Source: Pectinatus frisingensis
Lineage (GTDB): Bacteria; Bacillota; Negativicutes; Selenomonadales; Selenomonadaceae
Direction of reading: 5' to 3'
Assembly: GCF_015732285.1 (NCBI RefSeq)
Contig: NZ_WIQU01000016.1
Span: 62,001-126,000, forward strand
DNA length: 64,000 nucleotides
This document shows, one piece after another, positions 18,680-28,760 of the stretch; position 1 is the first letter of the stretch; every line of letters begins with the position of its first letter. The notes beneath the pieces are model-generated. The model was not told the origin of the DNA. It worked only from the letters and a program-made list of their open reading frames with translations, and ran no database searches. Position numbers and translations under genes: made by a program.

Positions 18680-19834
18680 ATGGAAAAGGTCATTATTAAA
18701 AAGTGCAGCTCTTATAATTATCAAGAAGTAGAAAGAGCCGTTTTCTCCAGTATGGAATATTGTCCGGCCTTAAAAGGAAAGGAAAAGAAGACGGGAAAAG
18801 CATTGCTTAAGGTAAATTTGTTAAAAAAAAATGTACCGGAAGATGTGGTAACAACACATCCTGCGGTAGTCGAGGCAGCAGTCCGGTATCTGCAGAACCA
18901 GGGATGGAAGGTTATCATCGGAGACAGCCCCGGAGGTCCCTTTTATAAAAAACGCCTGTATGAGATTTACAGAGCAAGCGGGATGGTAAAAGTCGCTGAA
19001 GCTACAGGCTGTGAACTCAATTATGATGTAAGCTCTGTGGAAGTGAAGAACGAAAAAGCGGCAAAGCTCAAAACAATGGAGATTATCCGCGTAGTGACTA
19101 AGGTAGATTTGATCGTTTCCATTGCTAAGTTTAAAACACATTGTATGATGCTGTACACTGGTGGCGTCAAGAATTTATTCGGTGTCATTCCAGGATTGAC
19201 AAAGGCAAAATATCACTTTAAAATGCATACGATAGAAAATTTTGCAGATCATTTGATTGATATTTGCGAATACGTTCGTCCAGATTTTTCCCTGATTGAT
19301 GCGATTGAAGGCATGGAAGGGAATGGGCCCTCTTCCGGCACAAAACGGCATGTCGGGTTGTTGCTGGCAGCTGAAAACCCGTATGCGCTTGATACAGTCG
19401 GAACCTATATTATGGGTATGGACCCTCTTAGCGTGCCTACGGTCCAAGCTGCCAGAAGACGTGACTTATTCAATGGTAAGTTGCATAGTGTAAAAATCGT
19501 TGGGAATGATGTTGAAACTGTTCCGGTCACTCCATTTAAGCAACCGGGTTCCATCAAAAAAAGTCTGATCAGTGGGATCGTTCCGCGTAAGGTGGAAAAT
19601 TTTTTTATCAAATCTTTACGTCCAAAACCAATTTTCTATCATGAAAAATGTATTTCCTGTGGCGATTGCCTGCGGGGCTGTCCAGCCCGAATCATTGCAA
19701 TGAAAAATGAAAAGCCCGTTGCTGATTTGGATAATTGTATCAGTTGTTTTTGTTGTCATGAATTGTGTCCTGCTAAAGCCATTGACATAAAAGTTCATTG
19801 GCTCTATAAAATATTGTTTGGCCGTAAACGATAA
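18680..19834 (+). CDS. DUF362 domain protein with C-terminal 2[4Fe-4S] ferredoxin
   Basis: 384 aa from the ATG at 18680, preceded by GGAGG; longer upstream starts lack a site. The N-terminal DUF362 domain (about 1-300) includes VNLLKKNVPEDVVTTHP, GDSPGG and TGGVKNLFGVIPG. The C-terminus has two cluster motifs, CISCGDCLRGCP and CISCFCCHELCP, typical of electron-transfer ferredoxin domains. DUF362 proteins are widespread in anaerobes, and their reaction is unknown. Base composition is somewhat higher in GC than nearby genes. The group II intron relic ends directly in front, so the original promoter may have been displaced. Confidence 0.88.
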   Translation: MEKVIIKKCSSYNYQEVERAVFSSMEYCPALKGKEKKTGKALLKVNLLKKNVPEDVVTTHPAVVEAAVRYLQNQGWKVIIGDSPGGPFYKKRLYEIYRASGMVKVAEATGCELNYDVSSVEVKNEKAAKLKTMEIIRVVTKVDLIVSIAKFKTHCMMLYTGGVKNLFGVIPGLTKAKYHFKMHTIENFADHLIDICEYVRPDFSLIDAIEGMEGNGPSSGTKRHVGLLLAAENPYALDTVGTYIMGMDPLSVPTVQAARRRDLFNGKLHSVKIVGNDVETVPVTPFKQPGSIKKSLISGIVPRKVENFFIKSLRPKPIFYHEKCISCGDCLRGCPARIIAMKNEKPVADLDNCISCFCCHELCPAKAIDIKVHWLYKILFGRKR

Positions 19835-20225
19835 AATTTATAGTTTTCGATTAAATACAGCGTGCTAGTGTCCCGACTTCACGAAGGACACTGGAATATA
19901 TTAATTTGGATATTATTAAGTTTCAAATGAAAAAAATGGCATGATTTATCATAGTTCAACTCATGGGGTAAGGTTTTCTGTGTATTTCACAAAACGATTC
20001 CGGAAACATTGGTTTCGGTATTGATAACGGCAAAGAAAGATATTTTATTAGTACGGCACTTCGGGCAGCCTGACCCGAAGTGCGTTAGGATTGAGGAGCT
20101 TATGAAGTCTTTTCATTTCACCTGCACTACCAATATGAGATTAATAGAATCTCCACAATAAGCCTCAGTTACCTACTCACATTAAAAATCTGAGTATAAC
20201 GCAAGGATAATTTGGATAACAAATT
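19835..20225. other. Gene-free stretch with two hairpins
   Basis: 391 bp between DUF362 and the PTS gene. One hairpin (AGTGTCC at 19867-19873 with GGACACT at 19886-19892, plus an inner CTTC/GAAG) follows the DUF362 gene. A perfect 10-bp hairpin (GCACTTCGGG at 20056-20065, CCCGAAGTGC at 20074-20083) lies between the two convergent genes. Neither has a T-run. I see no gene here. Confidence 0.6.
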
Positions 20226-22283
20226 CTAATAGGTAGCTATTATAGAAATACCGGCTTTTACTTTTTGCAGTGATTTAAATTCTAAGGCAGTATACTGGTC
20301 AAAATTTGTTATAACCATAATTGTAATTGGATTTAAACCAGCTTGTTTTATTTTTTCAAGATCAAATTCGATTAATTTGTCACCGGTGGTTATATTGTCG
20401 TTGGGGTTAACCAATGTTTTAAAACCTGTTCCGTCTAATGTAACGGTATCAATACCGATGTGAATAAGTATTTCCATTCCGGTAGTCAGCTTTATACCAA
20501 GTGCATGACCGGTTTTATCGGCAGTCATTATTATGGTGCCATCAGCAGGTGCAGTGATAATTCCTTTTTCAGGGATTATAGCAATACCATCTCCCATGGT
20601 TTTTTCTGAGAAAGCTTTATCTGGAACATCATCAATTGATACTACTTTGCCGGTTGCAAAGGCTAATAATGAAGGAGATATGGCATTACTTTCATTGTCA
20701 GATATATCATTTTGCAGCAAATTTTCAAACCGTTCGCGAATTTGAGGAACAGATAATCCGACAATAACCTGAACGGCATTTTTATTATGAACTAATCCGT
20801 GTGCACCGGCGGCTATGAATGTCTTCGCATTAGCTACTAATGTGCCATCTTTTACATTTACGCGTAGACGTGTAGCACAGTTGGTTACATCAACAATATT
20901 TGTTTTTCCACCAAGTCCGTCTAAAAATGCTTCTGCTTTGCTATCATACTCATCATTGGCTTTCTTAGCCTTATAATCGGCTTTGGTATATAGTTTGTCT
21001 TCTTCATCATCACCGCGTCCCGGTGTCTTGAAATCAAAGTGCAGTATCAGCCAACGAAATACAACGAAATAGATTGCCGTAAAAGCAAATCCAACTATGA
21101 ATTGAAGAATATAGGTCATAGGATGATATTTGAACAAGGGAATCCAGTTTTCTACGGCACATTCAATTATCCCGCCGTCAAAAACACCTACTACACCGAA
21201 AGCATATGCAGTCATAGCCATTAAACCGGCTAATACGGCATGTACTAAAAATAAGACCGGTGCTACAAACAGAAACGTAAATTCAAGCGGTTCGGTAACA
21301 CCACAAAGAATTGCAGTGAACGTAGCCGGAATCAATAGGCCGGCAATAATTTTCTTTTTCTTTTTTTTGGCTGTAGCATAAATTGCCAGGGCAATACCTG
21401 GACAGCCAAACATTTTTGACATTGAAGTTAAATCAAATCCGCCTTGTGGAAACATTTCCTTTAAGGTATGGGCTGATGTCGAAAATTCAGGCAGATGTTG
21501 AATGAAATATTGTTTGGTACCACCGTCAACGACGGCAGGGCCATATATGAAGGGCATATATATAAAATGATGCAGGCCGGTAGGAATAAGAATGCGTTCG
21601 AGAAAGGTATACAGCCATACGCCCAGTAACCCGCTGGTTTTCATAAGACCCTGAAGTGAAACAATAGCCAGCTGTACCTTAGGCCAGAATAGGCATAAAA
21701 TGAATGCGACAGGCAGCATTATGAAAAAACCGGCAACTATTACCAAAACTGAGCCTCGGAAAATTCCAACTATTTCAGGCAGATTTACATCATACAATTT
21801 ATTATGAAGATAAACACTTACCGCGGCTATAAAAATAGCACCAAGCATACCCATATCGAGAGTTTTAATATTGGCGACCATTGCTAAGCCGGATCCCGGT
21901 ACAGCATCTTGAGCAAAATCTACATTGAACATTGGCCCCCATAATTCCAAAAAACCCGATATAAAATAATTTACTACAAGATAAATGACTAAAGATTCCA
22001 TTGCGGCCCGTCCAGAATTTTTTTTTGCCAATCCGATAGGTAGGGCAACTACAAATAAAAGTGGTAATTGTGAAAATACAGTCCAGGCACCTTTTTCGAT
22101 AATAAACCAAATATCATACCATATGGTTCCTTTATCAGCGATGCTTCCCATTATAGCTGTATTTTTGAATAATATTGATAAGGCAGCCATTATACCAAAA
22201 AATGTAAATAATAAAACAGGCGTAAACATTGCTCCACCGAAACGCTGCACTTTTTGCATGACAATATCTTTGTTTATGGGCAT
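20226..22283 (-). CDS. PTS alpha-glucoside transporter, EIICBA
   Basis: 685 aa fused phosphotransferase permease. The N-terminal EIIC part (residues 1 to about 430) has some ten membrane segments and the GLHHFIYMPF and GVTEPLEF motifs of the glucose superfamily. EIIB (about 455-535) has its phospho-cysteine in VTNCATRLRV. EIIA (about 550-685) has its histidine in MEILIHIGIDTV. It imports and phosphorylates a disaccharide such as maltose or its isomers. It lies downstream of the GH4 6-phospho-alpha-glucosidase gene, which fixes the likely substrate class. AAAGGAG precedes the ATG. HPr and EI must come from elsewhere. Confidence 0.92.
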   Translation of the reverse strand: MPINKDIVMQKVQRFGGAMFTPVLLFTFFGIMAALSILFKNTAIMGSIADKGTIWYDIWFIIEKGAWTVFSQLPLLFVVALPIGLAKKNSGRAAMESLVIYLVVNYFISGFLELWGPMFNVDFAQDAVPGSGLAMVANIKTLDMGMLGAIFIAAVSVYLHNKLYDVNLPEIVGIFRGSVLVIVAGFFIMLPVAFILCLFWPKVQLAIVSLQGLMKTSGLLGVWLYTFLERILIPTGLHHFIYMPFIYGPAVVDGGTKQYFIQHLPEFSTSAHTLKEMFPQGGFDLTSMSKMFGCPGIALAIYATAKKKKKKIIAGLLIPATFTAILCGVTEPLEFTFLFVAPVLFLVHAVLAGLMAMTAYAFGVVGVFDGGIIECAVENWIPLFKYHPMTYILQFIVGFAFTAIYFVVFRWLILHFDFKTPGRGDDEEDKLYTKADYKAKKANDEYDSKAEAFLDGLGGKTNIVDVTNCATRLRVNVKDGTLVANAKTFIAAGAHGLVHNKNAVQVIVGLSVPQIRERFENLLQNDISDNESNAISPSLLAFATGKVVSIDDVPDKAFSEKTMGDGIAIIPEKGIITAPADGTIIMTADKTGHALGIKLTTGMEILIHIGIDTVTLDGTGFKTLVNPNDNITTGDKLIEFDLEKIKQAGLNPITIMVITNFDQYTALEFKSLQKVKAGISIIATY

Positions 22284-22313
22284 TAATAGAGCTCCTTTCT
22301 ATATAAGGCAATA

Positions 22314-22321
22314 TTGTATAC
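22314..22321. promoter_or_regulatory. Candidate RpiR operator upstream of the PTS gene
   Basis: TTGTATAC occurs here, 31 bp before the PTS start codon, and again at 23824-23831, 30 bp before the glucosidase start. The same octamer at the same distance in front of both genes suggests a shared operator for the RpiR-type regulator encoded next door. The motif is short, so this is tentative. Confidence 0.4.
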
Positions 22322-22406
22322 AGACCATTGTTAGATTTTTCAAAAAATAGCAGACGTACTTTTACAAAGCTATATAGTCAGATTAATATACAGCTTTGTT
22401 TAAAAT

Positions 22407-22452
22407 AGTTTTGAATCCCGGTAAATATAATAAACAGCCGGAATTCAAAACT
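22407..22452 (-). terminator. Hairpin between glucosidase and PTS genes
   Basis: On the minus strand a 15-bp stem (AGTTTTGAATTCCGG with CCGGGATTCAAAACT, one G-U pair) begins eight bases after the glucosidase stop and is followed by ATTTTAAA. It probably attenuates read-through into the PTS gene or protects the upstream mRNA end. Confidence 0.6.
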
Positions 22453-22459
22453 GTCAAAT

Positions 22460-23809
<1,350 letters not shown>

Positions 23810-23926
23810 CTAAAATGGAGCATTTGTATACTTATCAATTGCTGTCAAAGATATACAGCGGATAGTATTTAATTCCGGATGAAAAATTTATCCGGGACGA
23901 TTCCTTATGTCCATAATAAATATAAA

Positions 23927-23956
23927 ACAGCCCATAATCAATAGACATGGGCTGTT
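23927..23956 (-). terminator. Intrinsic terminator after the RpiR regulator
   Basis: On the minus strand AACAGCCCAT pairs with ATGGGCTGTT around an 11-base loop and is followed by TTATATTTATT. It separates the regulator's transcript from the glucosidase-PTS unit. Confidence 0.85.
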
Positions 23957-24021
23957 ACGGGAACTTTCACGCTATAATGTAATTCATCACGTTCTATGTG
24001 ATAAATTACATTACAACAATT

Positions 24022-24792
24022 TTAACAATTGTCTTGAAGCTGTTCTGTCAGATAGCGGCTATAGCTTATATACCATACTTCAACCACCAGAAAAAACATC
24101 AGCATTGATTCATAGGCAGTATCCACGGCAGTCGGCATTGCTATAGGGGTAATATAGATATGTTCCGTACTTAGACTGGCCAGTGTATTGCTTTTCAATC
24201 TGGTTAAAGATATAAAGGGAATCCCGTTCATATGTAACTGATTACCAAAATCAACCACATGTAATGACTCACCGCTAAGGGATATTATGATAAATAAATC
24301 AGTTTGGTCAATGTTTTTGAGTATCCGTTGGAACTCATCAATGCCTTTAATTTCATAAATTAGAATATTGCAGCTGATAAACAAACGTTTCATTTCATTA
24401 GCAACATTTTCCTGTACATATCCCGATGAATAAATAAAAACTCTGGTGGCTTTATATATAAGTTTATTAGCCCTGTTAAAATCTTGTTTTGCAACTTCTT
24501 CACCAACCTTTTTACATAAATCAACGGCAGCCTCACCTATATCAATCGATGGTGAAATATCATCCTGTCCCAATTCCATTTTGAGTATCATTTTAAGGTC
24601 AGAAAAACCATCTAATGATATTTTTTTAGCAAATCTGAGTATAGTTGTCCTTGAAACATTACACTCTCGGGCAATATCATAAATAGATATGTGACAGCAC
24701 TTTTTTTTATTCTTATAAATATAACGCCATATTATTAAGTCTGTTGGGTTTAGTTTTCTTAGATTATGGCTTACCAACTCATCTAATTTCAT
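24022..24792 (-). CDS. RpiR/MurR family transcriptional regulator of the alpha-glucoside genes
   Basis: 256 aa from the ATG at 24790-24792, which follows AGGAGG. The N-terminal helix-turn-helix domain (about 1-75) has ISIYDIARECNVSRTTILRFAKKI, and a SIS sugar-phosphate-binding domain follows (FIYSSGYVQENVANEM, then LFIIISLSGES). It resembles GlvR-type regulators that sense a phosphorylated sugar. It lies upstream of and in the same direction as the glucosidase and PTS genes, but is separated by a terminator. A tandem TATAGGTA repeat near 24825-24838 upstream may be its own operator. Confidence 0.88.
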   Translation of the reverse strand: MKLDELVSHNLRKLNPTDLIIWRYIYKNKKKCCHISIYDIARECNVSRTTILRFAKKISLDGFSDLKMILKMELGQDDISPSIDIGEAAVDLCKKVGEEVAKQDFNRANKLIYKATRVFIYSSGYVQENVANEMKRLFISCNILIYEIKGIDEFQRILKNIDQTDLFIIISLSGESLHVVDFGNQLHMNGIPFISLTRLKSNTLASLSTEHIYITPIAMPTAVDTAYESMLMFFLVVEVWYISYSRYLTEQLQDNC

Positions 24793-25286
24793 ACAGCAGC
24801 CTCCTATGAGTTTATGATACATATAGGTATATAGGTAAATGTTTAATAATATTGTAGCATACTATTAAATGAGCATAAAACTAAGGCAGTTTCAGCAAAA
24901 TAGCCAAAACTGCCCGCGAACAATTGAATAAATCACATAAAAAACATTTACTTCGACAGCATTTAATATTTTTGTATCATGTTGATCATCTCAGCAGAAT
25001 GTACAAAAAATACAGCAATACAAACACTGCATCTTTTCCAATTTAAAAAACAAAGATTACAATTTCAGTATATCAGTTCAGTTATAAGTGAACACTAATT
25101 CTTTACTTTCAATTTCAAATTTGATTCATTAAGAAATTTAATTTTTAGGATCTCGACAAGCATGCCACTATATGCAGCTGTTTGTAATTATATTTATATT
25201 TATCATATCCGTTACTCATATTAGATTCGTTTTGCAATCACGAAGTGCCTGTTCAAAATATTGGGGAATACCCTGTTTATATTGCC
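24793..25286. other. AT-rich intergenic stretch
   Basis: Nearly 500 bp between the divergent end of the rpiR unit and the stop of hsdM. Apart from the tandem TATAGGTA near 24825 I see no gene, hairpin or repeat. It marks the left border of the higher-GC restriction island. Confidence 0.5.
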
Positions 25287-26876
25287 TCAGGGATCCACTC
25301 CCAGTATCTTCAGCTGTTCCTTGATCTCCGCTTCCAGTGCGGCAATTTCTTTATTGTCCTGTTCCAGTTGGCGGTTGACTTCGGTCAGGTCGATTTCGGC
25401 TTCTTCCTCAAAGGTGTCTACATAGCGAGAAATGTTGAGGTTAAAGTCATTCTCTTTGATTTCATCCAGGGACGCCAGATGGGCATATTTATCAACATCC
25501 TGACGATTGAGATAGGTCTGGATAATTTTTTCGATAGCGTCTTCACTGAGGTTATTTTGATTTTTGCCCTTGATGAAGTCCCGGCTGGCATCGATAAAGA
25601 GGATATCCTTGGTCGGACGTTTCTTTTTGAGTACCAGAATAATAGTCGGAATACTGGTTCTATAGAAAAGATTGGCCGGCAGGCCAATGATGGTGTCGAT
25701 GCGATTTTTTTCGATAAGTGTCTGGCGAATCTTCCCTTCGGCGGCACCGCGAAAAAGCACGCCGTGCGGCAGGACGATGGCCATGGTCCCCGTGTCATTC
25801 AAATGATACAGGCTGTGCAGTACGAAGGCATAGTCGGCTTTGGAGGCCGGTGCCAGTTTGCCGTAATCACTGAATCGCGGGTCTTTGAGTTTGGAAGCGT
25901 GATTATCCCATTTCGCGGAATAGGGTGGATTGGCTACGACGGCATCAAAGCTGCGCGGCCGGTCGACGCCCTTGCTGTCCGGACCATCCGGCCAGTCATT
26001 TTCGAGGGTATTGGCATTGCTCAGCGTCATGTTGGTATAGGAAACATTATGCATCATGAGATTCATGCGCGCGAGGTTGTAGGTCGTCGTATTCAATTCC
26101 TGCCCATAATATTTAACAGGTGTACCTGCCGGCAGCTCCTGTCCTACGGTTAGCAGCAAAGAACCAGAACCCATCGCCGGGTCATAGAGCTGGAAAAACG
26201 CGTCTTTTTTCACTGCCCCCTGCGTAACGATCTTGGCCAGTATCTGGCTGACCTGATGCGGTGTGTAGAATTCGCCGCCCTTCTTGCCGGCGCTGGCAGC
26301 GAACTGGCCGATGAGATATTCATAGACTTCCCCGAGAATATCCTTGCCATCCGCACTCTTGTACTCCATCCCATCCACAAGTTTCACGATATTATTCAGC
26401 GATTTCGCCCGTTCATTCGTCGAGCTTCCAAGACGAGTATCACCTAGATTAATGTCATTGAAAACGCCTTTAAAATCCTTTTCCGCCACAGCATTGCGCT
26501 CGGCATTCGCATTGAAATGATCGAATAAGTCCTGATAGTCGCTAGGAATGACCTTTCCTTCGTTGATTTTGTACAGCAGGGACTTCCATGTATCTGCCGG
26601 GGCAATGGCATACCCAAGGCTTGCGGAAATATCTTCCAAATAGTCAGCTAAATCCTCTTTGCCAGCCTGTCGGGCATAGGCATCATTGACCGATTCACCC
26701 TCATTCACGTCAATGGCATTGCTATTGACAAGATAGTACTCCTGATGCTCGGACAGATAGCGGTAAAACATAAATGCCAGGATATAGTTCTTATACTCTG
26801 AGGCGTCCATCGTTCCCCGCAGTTCGTTGGCCATAGCCCAAAGCTTACCGGTAATCGTCTGTGTTGTATCACTCAT
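25287..26876 (-). CDS. hsdM: Type I restriction-modification DNA methyltransferase HsdM
   Basis: 529 aa from the ATG at 26874-26876, preceded by AAGGAG. An N-terminal helical HsdM domain (TGKLWAMANELRGTMDASEYK) is followed by an N6-adenine methyltransferase fold with DPAMGSGSLLL (SAM binding) and NPPYSAKW (catalytic). The C-terminus is the usual coiled tail. It is the last gene of the operon, and its start overlaps the fic stop by 8 bp. GC content is near 50%, clearly above the chromosome around it, which points to transfer. It works with the HsdS encoded two genes upstream. Confidence 0.96.
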   Translation of the reverse strand: MSDTTQTITGKLWAMANELRGTMDASEYKNYILAFMFYRYLSEHQEYYLVNSNAIDVNEGESVNDAYARQAGKEDLADYLEDISASLGYAIAPADTWKSLLYKINEGKVIPSDYQDLFDHFNANAERNAVAEKDFKGVFNDINLGDTRLGSSTNERAKSLNNIVKLVDGMEYKSADGKDILGEVYEYLIGQFAASAGKKGGEFYTPHQVSQILAKIVTQGAVKKDAFFQLYDPAMGSGSLLLTVGQELPAGTPVKYYGQELNTTTYNLARMNLMMHNVSYTNMTLSNANTLENDWPDGPDSKGVDRPRSFDAVVANPPYSAKWDNHASKLKDPRFSDYGKLAPASKADYAFVLHSLYHLNDTGTMAIVLPHGVLFRGAAEGKIRQTLIEKNRIDTIIGLPANLFYRTSIPTIILVLKKKRPTKDILFIDASRDFIKGKNQNNLSEDAIEKIIQTYLNRQDVDKYAHLASLDEIKENDFNLNISRYVDTFEEEAEIDLTEVNRQLEQDNKEIAALEAEIKEQLKILGVDP

Positions 26877-27498
26877 GAATCTTATTCTCCTTCTGTAAAT
26901 CACTTGTCTTATACACAATATACCCCTCGTAAAAATAGCTCATATCGATACCTTTCATATAGACCTCACGATCATGTATCTTATCCGTTAATGCTGCCCG
27001 CAACACATGTTTGATCTCGATATCCTTGACCGGACTGCGTTCCATAGCCAGCAGATAATCGGTCTTGTCCACCAGACTCCAATCCACGACCTGCTGGAGC
27101 TCCTTTCGAAACAATACATCCAGCCATATCCGCATACTCCGGCCATTGCCCTCACGGAACGGATGCGCGATATTCATTTCTACGTATTTTTCAACAATTT
27201 CATCAAAAGTTGACTGTGGCAGCTGCTCAATATTCTGCAGCGCCGCCTCTAAATACATAAGCGACGCGAAGCGAAAATTTCCCTTGGCAAGGTTCACGGT
27301 ACGCAAGACACCGGCAAAATCGTAGATATCTTCGAACAAAGTGCGGTGAATCTCCACTAATGCCGAAAAAGTTCCCGGCTTTAAATGCTCCAGTTCACCG
27401 CTTTCCCACAAATGAATTGCCTTCTGCTTGCTGATTTTCTCTTCGATACGAGCCAATTCAGCCGCATTGGTAATATGAAACTTATTTTCCAAAGTCAT
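26869..27498 (-). CDS. Fic family protein inside the hsd operon
   Basis: 209 aa from the ATG at 27496-27498, with AAAGGAG in front. It carries the complete Fic motif HPFREGNGRSMRIW (about residue 115) and the upstream flap region typical of AMP-transferases. Family members transfer AMP or other phosphate groups onto protein hydroxyls. No clear (S/T)xxxE(G/N) inhibitory helix is visible within the protein, so control may come from elsewhere. It sits between hsdS and hsdM and overlaps hsdM. It could be a toxin, a guard of the restriction system, or a passenger; the sequence does not tell. Confidence 0.9.
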   Translation of the reverse strand: MTLENKFHITNAAELARIEEKISKQKAIHLWESGELEHLKPGTFSALVEIHRTLFEDIYDFAGVLRTVNLAKGNFRFASLMYLEAALQNIEQLPQSTFDEIVEKYVEMNIAHPFREGNGRSMRIWLDVLFRKELQQVVDWSLVDKTDYLLAMERSPVKDIEIKHVLRAALTDKIHDREVYMKGIDMSYFYEGYIVYKTSDLQKENKIHE

Positions 27499-27520
27499 AG
27501 TTGCTGACTCCTTTCGATTA

Positions 27521-28732
27521 TTAAACAAACATTTGCTGCAATAAAGCTTTTTTCTGGGTTTGCAGATGGGTTAGTTTACGCTGATGAAGAGTGATAAGGT
27601 TATCGAGTTGCTCAAAACAACATCCTATTTGCTGTTGTTCTGCAATCCGCGGAATACTGATTTCGGCTTCTTGTAAATCTGCATTATGCAAATGAACAAC
27701 TGATTTTCCTTGAGCACGCTTGGACATTTCTTTTTTAGCATTGCCATTTGATAGTTGCACAGCAAGAAACACAGAATTCAACGTTTGATAAGGATAAACA
27801 ATATTAAGGTCTCCCCCCAGCAATATTCCAGACTTCATCACAGCTGATGCAATCGATATGTCTTCAGCCGTTTCGCCAGAAGCAGGTACTATTACTTCTT
27901 TACCTGTACTATAAACAGAATTTGACTGCTCCGCTACAAACGTATCGACGTTGATAATCTGTGTCTGATACTTCGTATATAGCCTACCATATAGAATAAT
28001 TGGTATTCCTTTATCGACCAAATCATCCTTACAATAGCCACTTCCCTTGGAAAACTTTGCAACTTCTCCCAGCTTACGCTGTTCCCAAGCGTCAGTAAAT
28101 CCCGGGAAACGAAGTTCTGGGAAACACTCGCCTTTTTTCGGAAACATTTTTTGCAACAGGCTTTTCTTTTTTGCTTGCAGATGTGTCAACTTGCGCTGAT
28201 GAAGGGCAATAAGGTTATCGAGATTGTCAAAAAATACACCGATTTTTTTTTGCTCTACATAAACAGGATAATATCCTTTAAATTTGATTACATCATTTAA
28301 TAACAAATTTGTTTGTTTTACTCCATCATCGAATTGCAAAAAATATCTATTTCTATTCATTAAAAGATACAAAAAATATGGATAGATATTATCATTTGGA
28401 GTAATTCCCGCAATTCTTTGATTAAGTGTGTATTTATTAGTTTCGTCAACTAAAAATGCACGCGCAATAGCTTGCCCATTTGGAACATCACTAAGGACAA
28501 AAGCAATTTCATTTTTTTGTAATGGTTCAATTTGTTGATTAGAATATTTTCTAACATTGCCATTAGTTGATATAAATTTTGAATTAATAACAACATATTT
28601 TCCACTTACAGATATATCTTTTTCATGTGCTTTACCATTTCTATATTGTGCAATCTCCTCTAGCTTCCGCTCCTGCCATTCTCCCGTAAATCCAGGAAAT
28701 CTTAGCTTTGGTACTTTTGCTTTCTTTTCCAT
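27521..28732 (-). CDS. hsdS: Type I specificity subunit HsdS, two target-recognition domains
   Basis: 403 aa from the ATG at 28730-28732 (GGAG upstream). Two half-repeats, each starting with a RFPGFT-W-(E/Q)-RKL block, hold a target-recognition domain and end in a long helix (LDNLIALHQRKLTHLQ near the middle, LDNLITLHQRKLTHLQ at the end). The helices set the spacing of the bipartite recognition site. The first recognition domain is strikingly AT-rich (near 20% GC at 28261-28320) inside a GC-richer gene, so that domain was probably swapped in. The DNA of the two helical repeats is similar enough to allow recombination. Confidence 0.94.
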   Translation of the reverse strand: MEKKAKVPKLRFPGFTGEWQERKLEEIAQYRNGKAHEKDISVSGKYVVINSKFISTNGNVRKYSNQQIEPLQKNEIAFVLSDVPNGQAIARAFLVDETNKYTLNQRIAGITPNDNIYPYFLYLLMNRNRYFLQFDDGVKQTNLLLNDVIKFKGYYPVYVEQKKIGVFFDNLDNLIALHQRKLTHLQAKKKSLLQKMFPKKGECFPELRFPGFTDAWEQRKLGEVAKFSKGSGYCKDDLVDKGIPIILYGRLYTKYQTQIINVDTFVAEQSNSVYSTGKEVIVPASGETAEDISIASAVMKSGILLGGDLNIVYPYQTLNSVFLAVQLSNGNAKKEMSKRAQGKSVVHLHNADLQEAEISIPRIAEQQQIGCCFEQLDNLITLHQRKLTHLQTQKKALLQQMFV

Positions 28733-28760
28733 GCCCTCTATCTCCATTTCCATCTATTTG

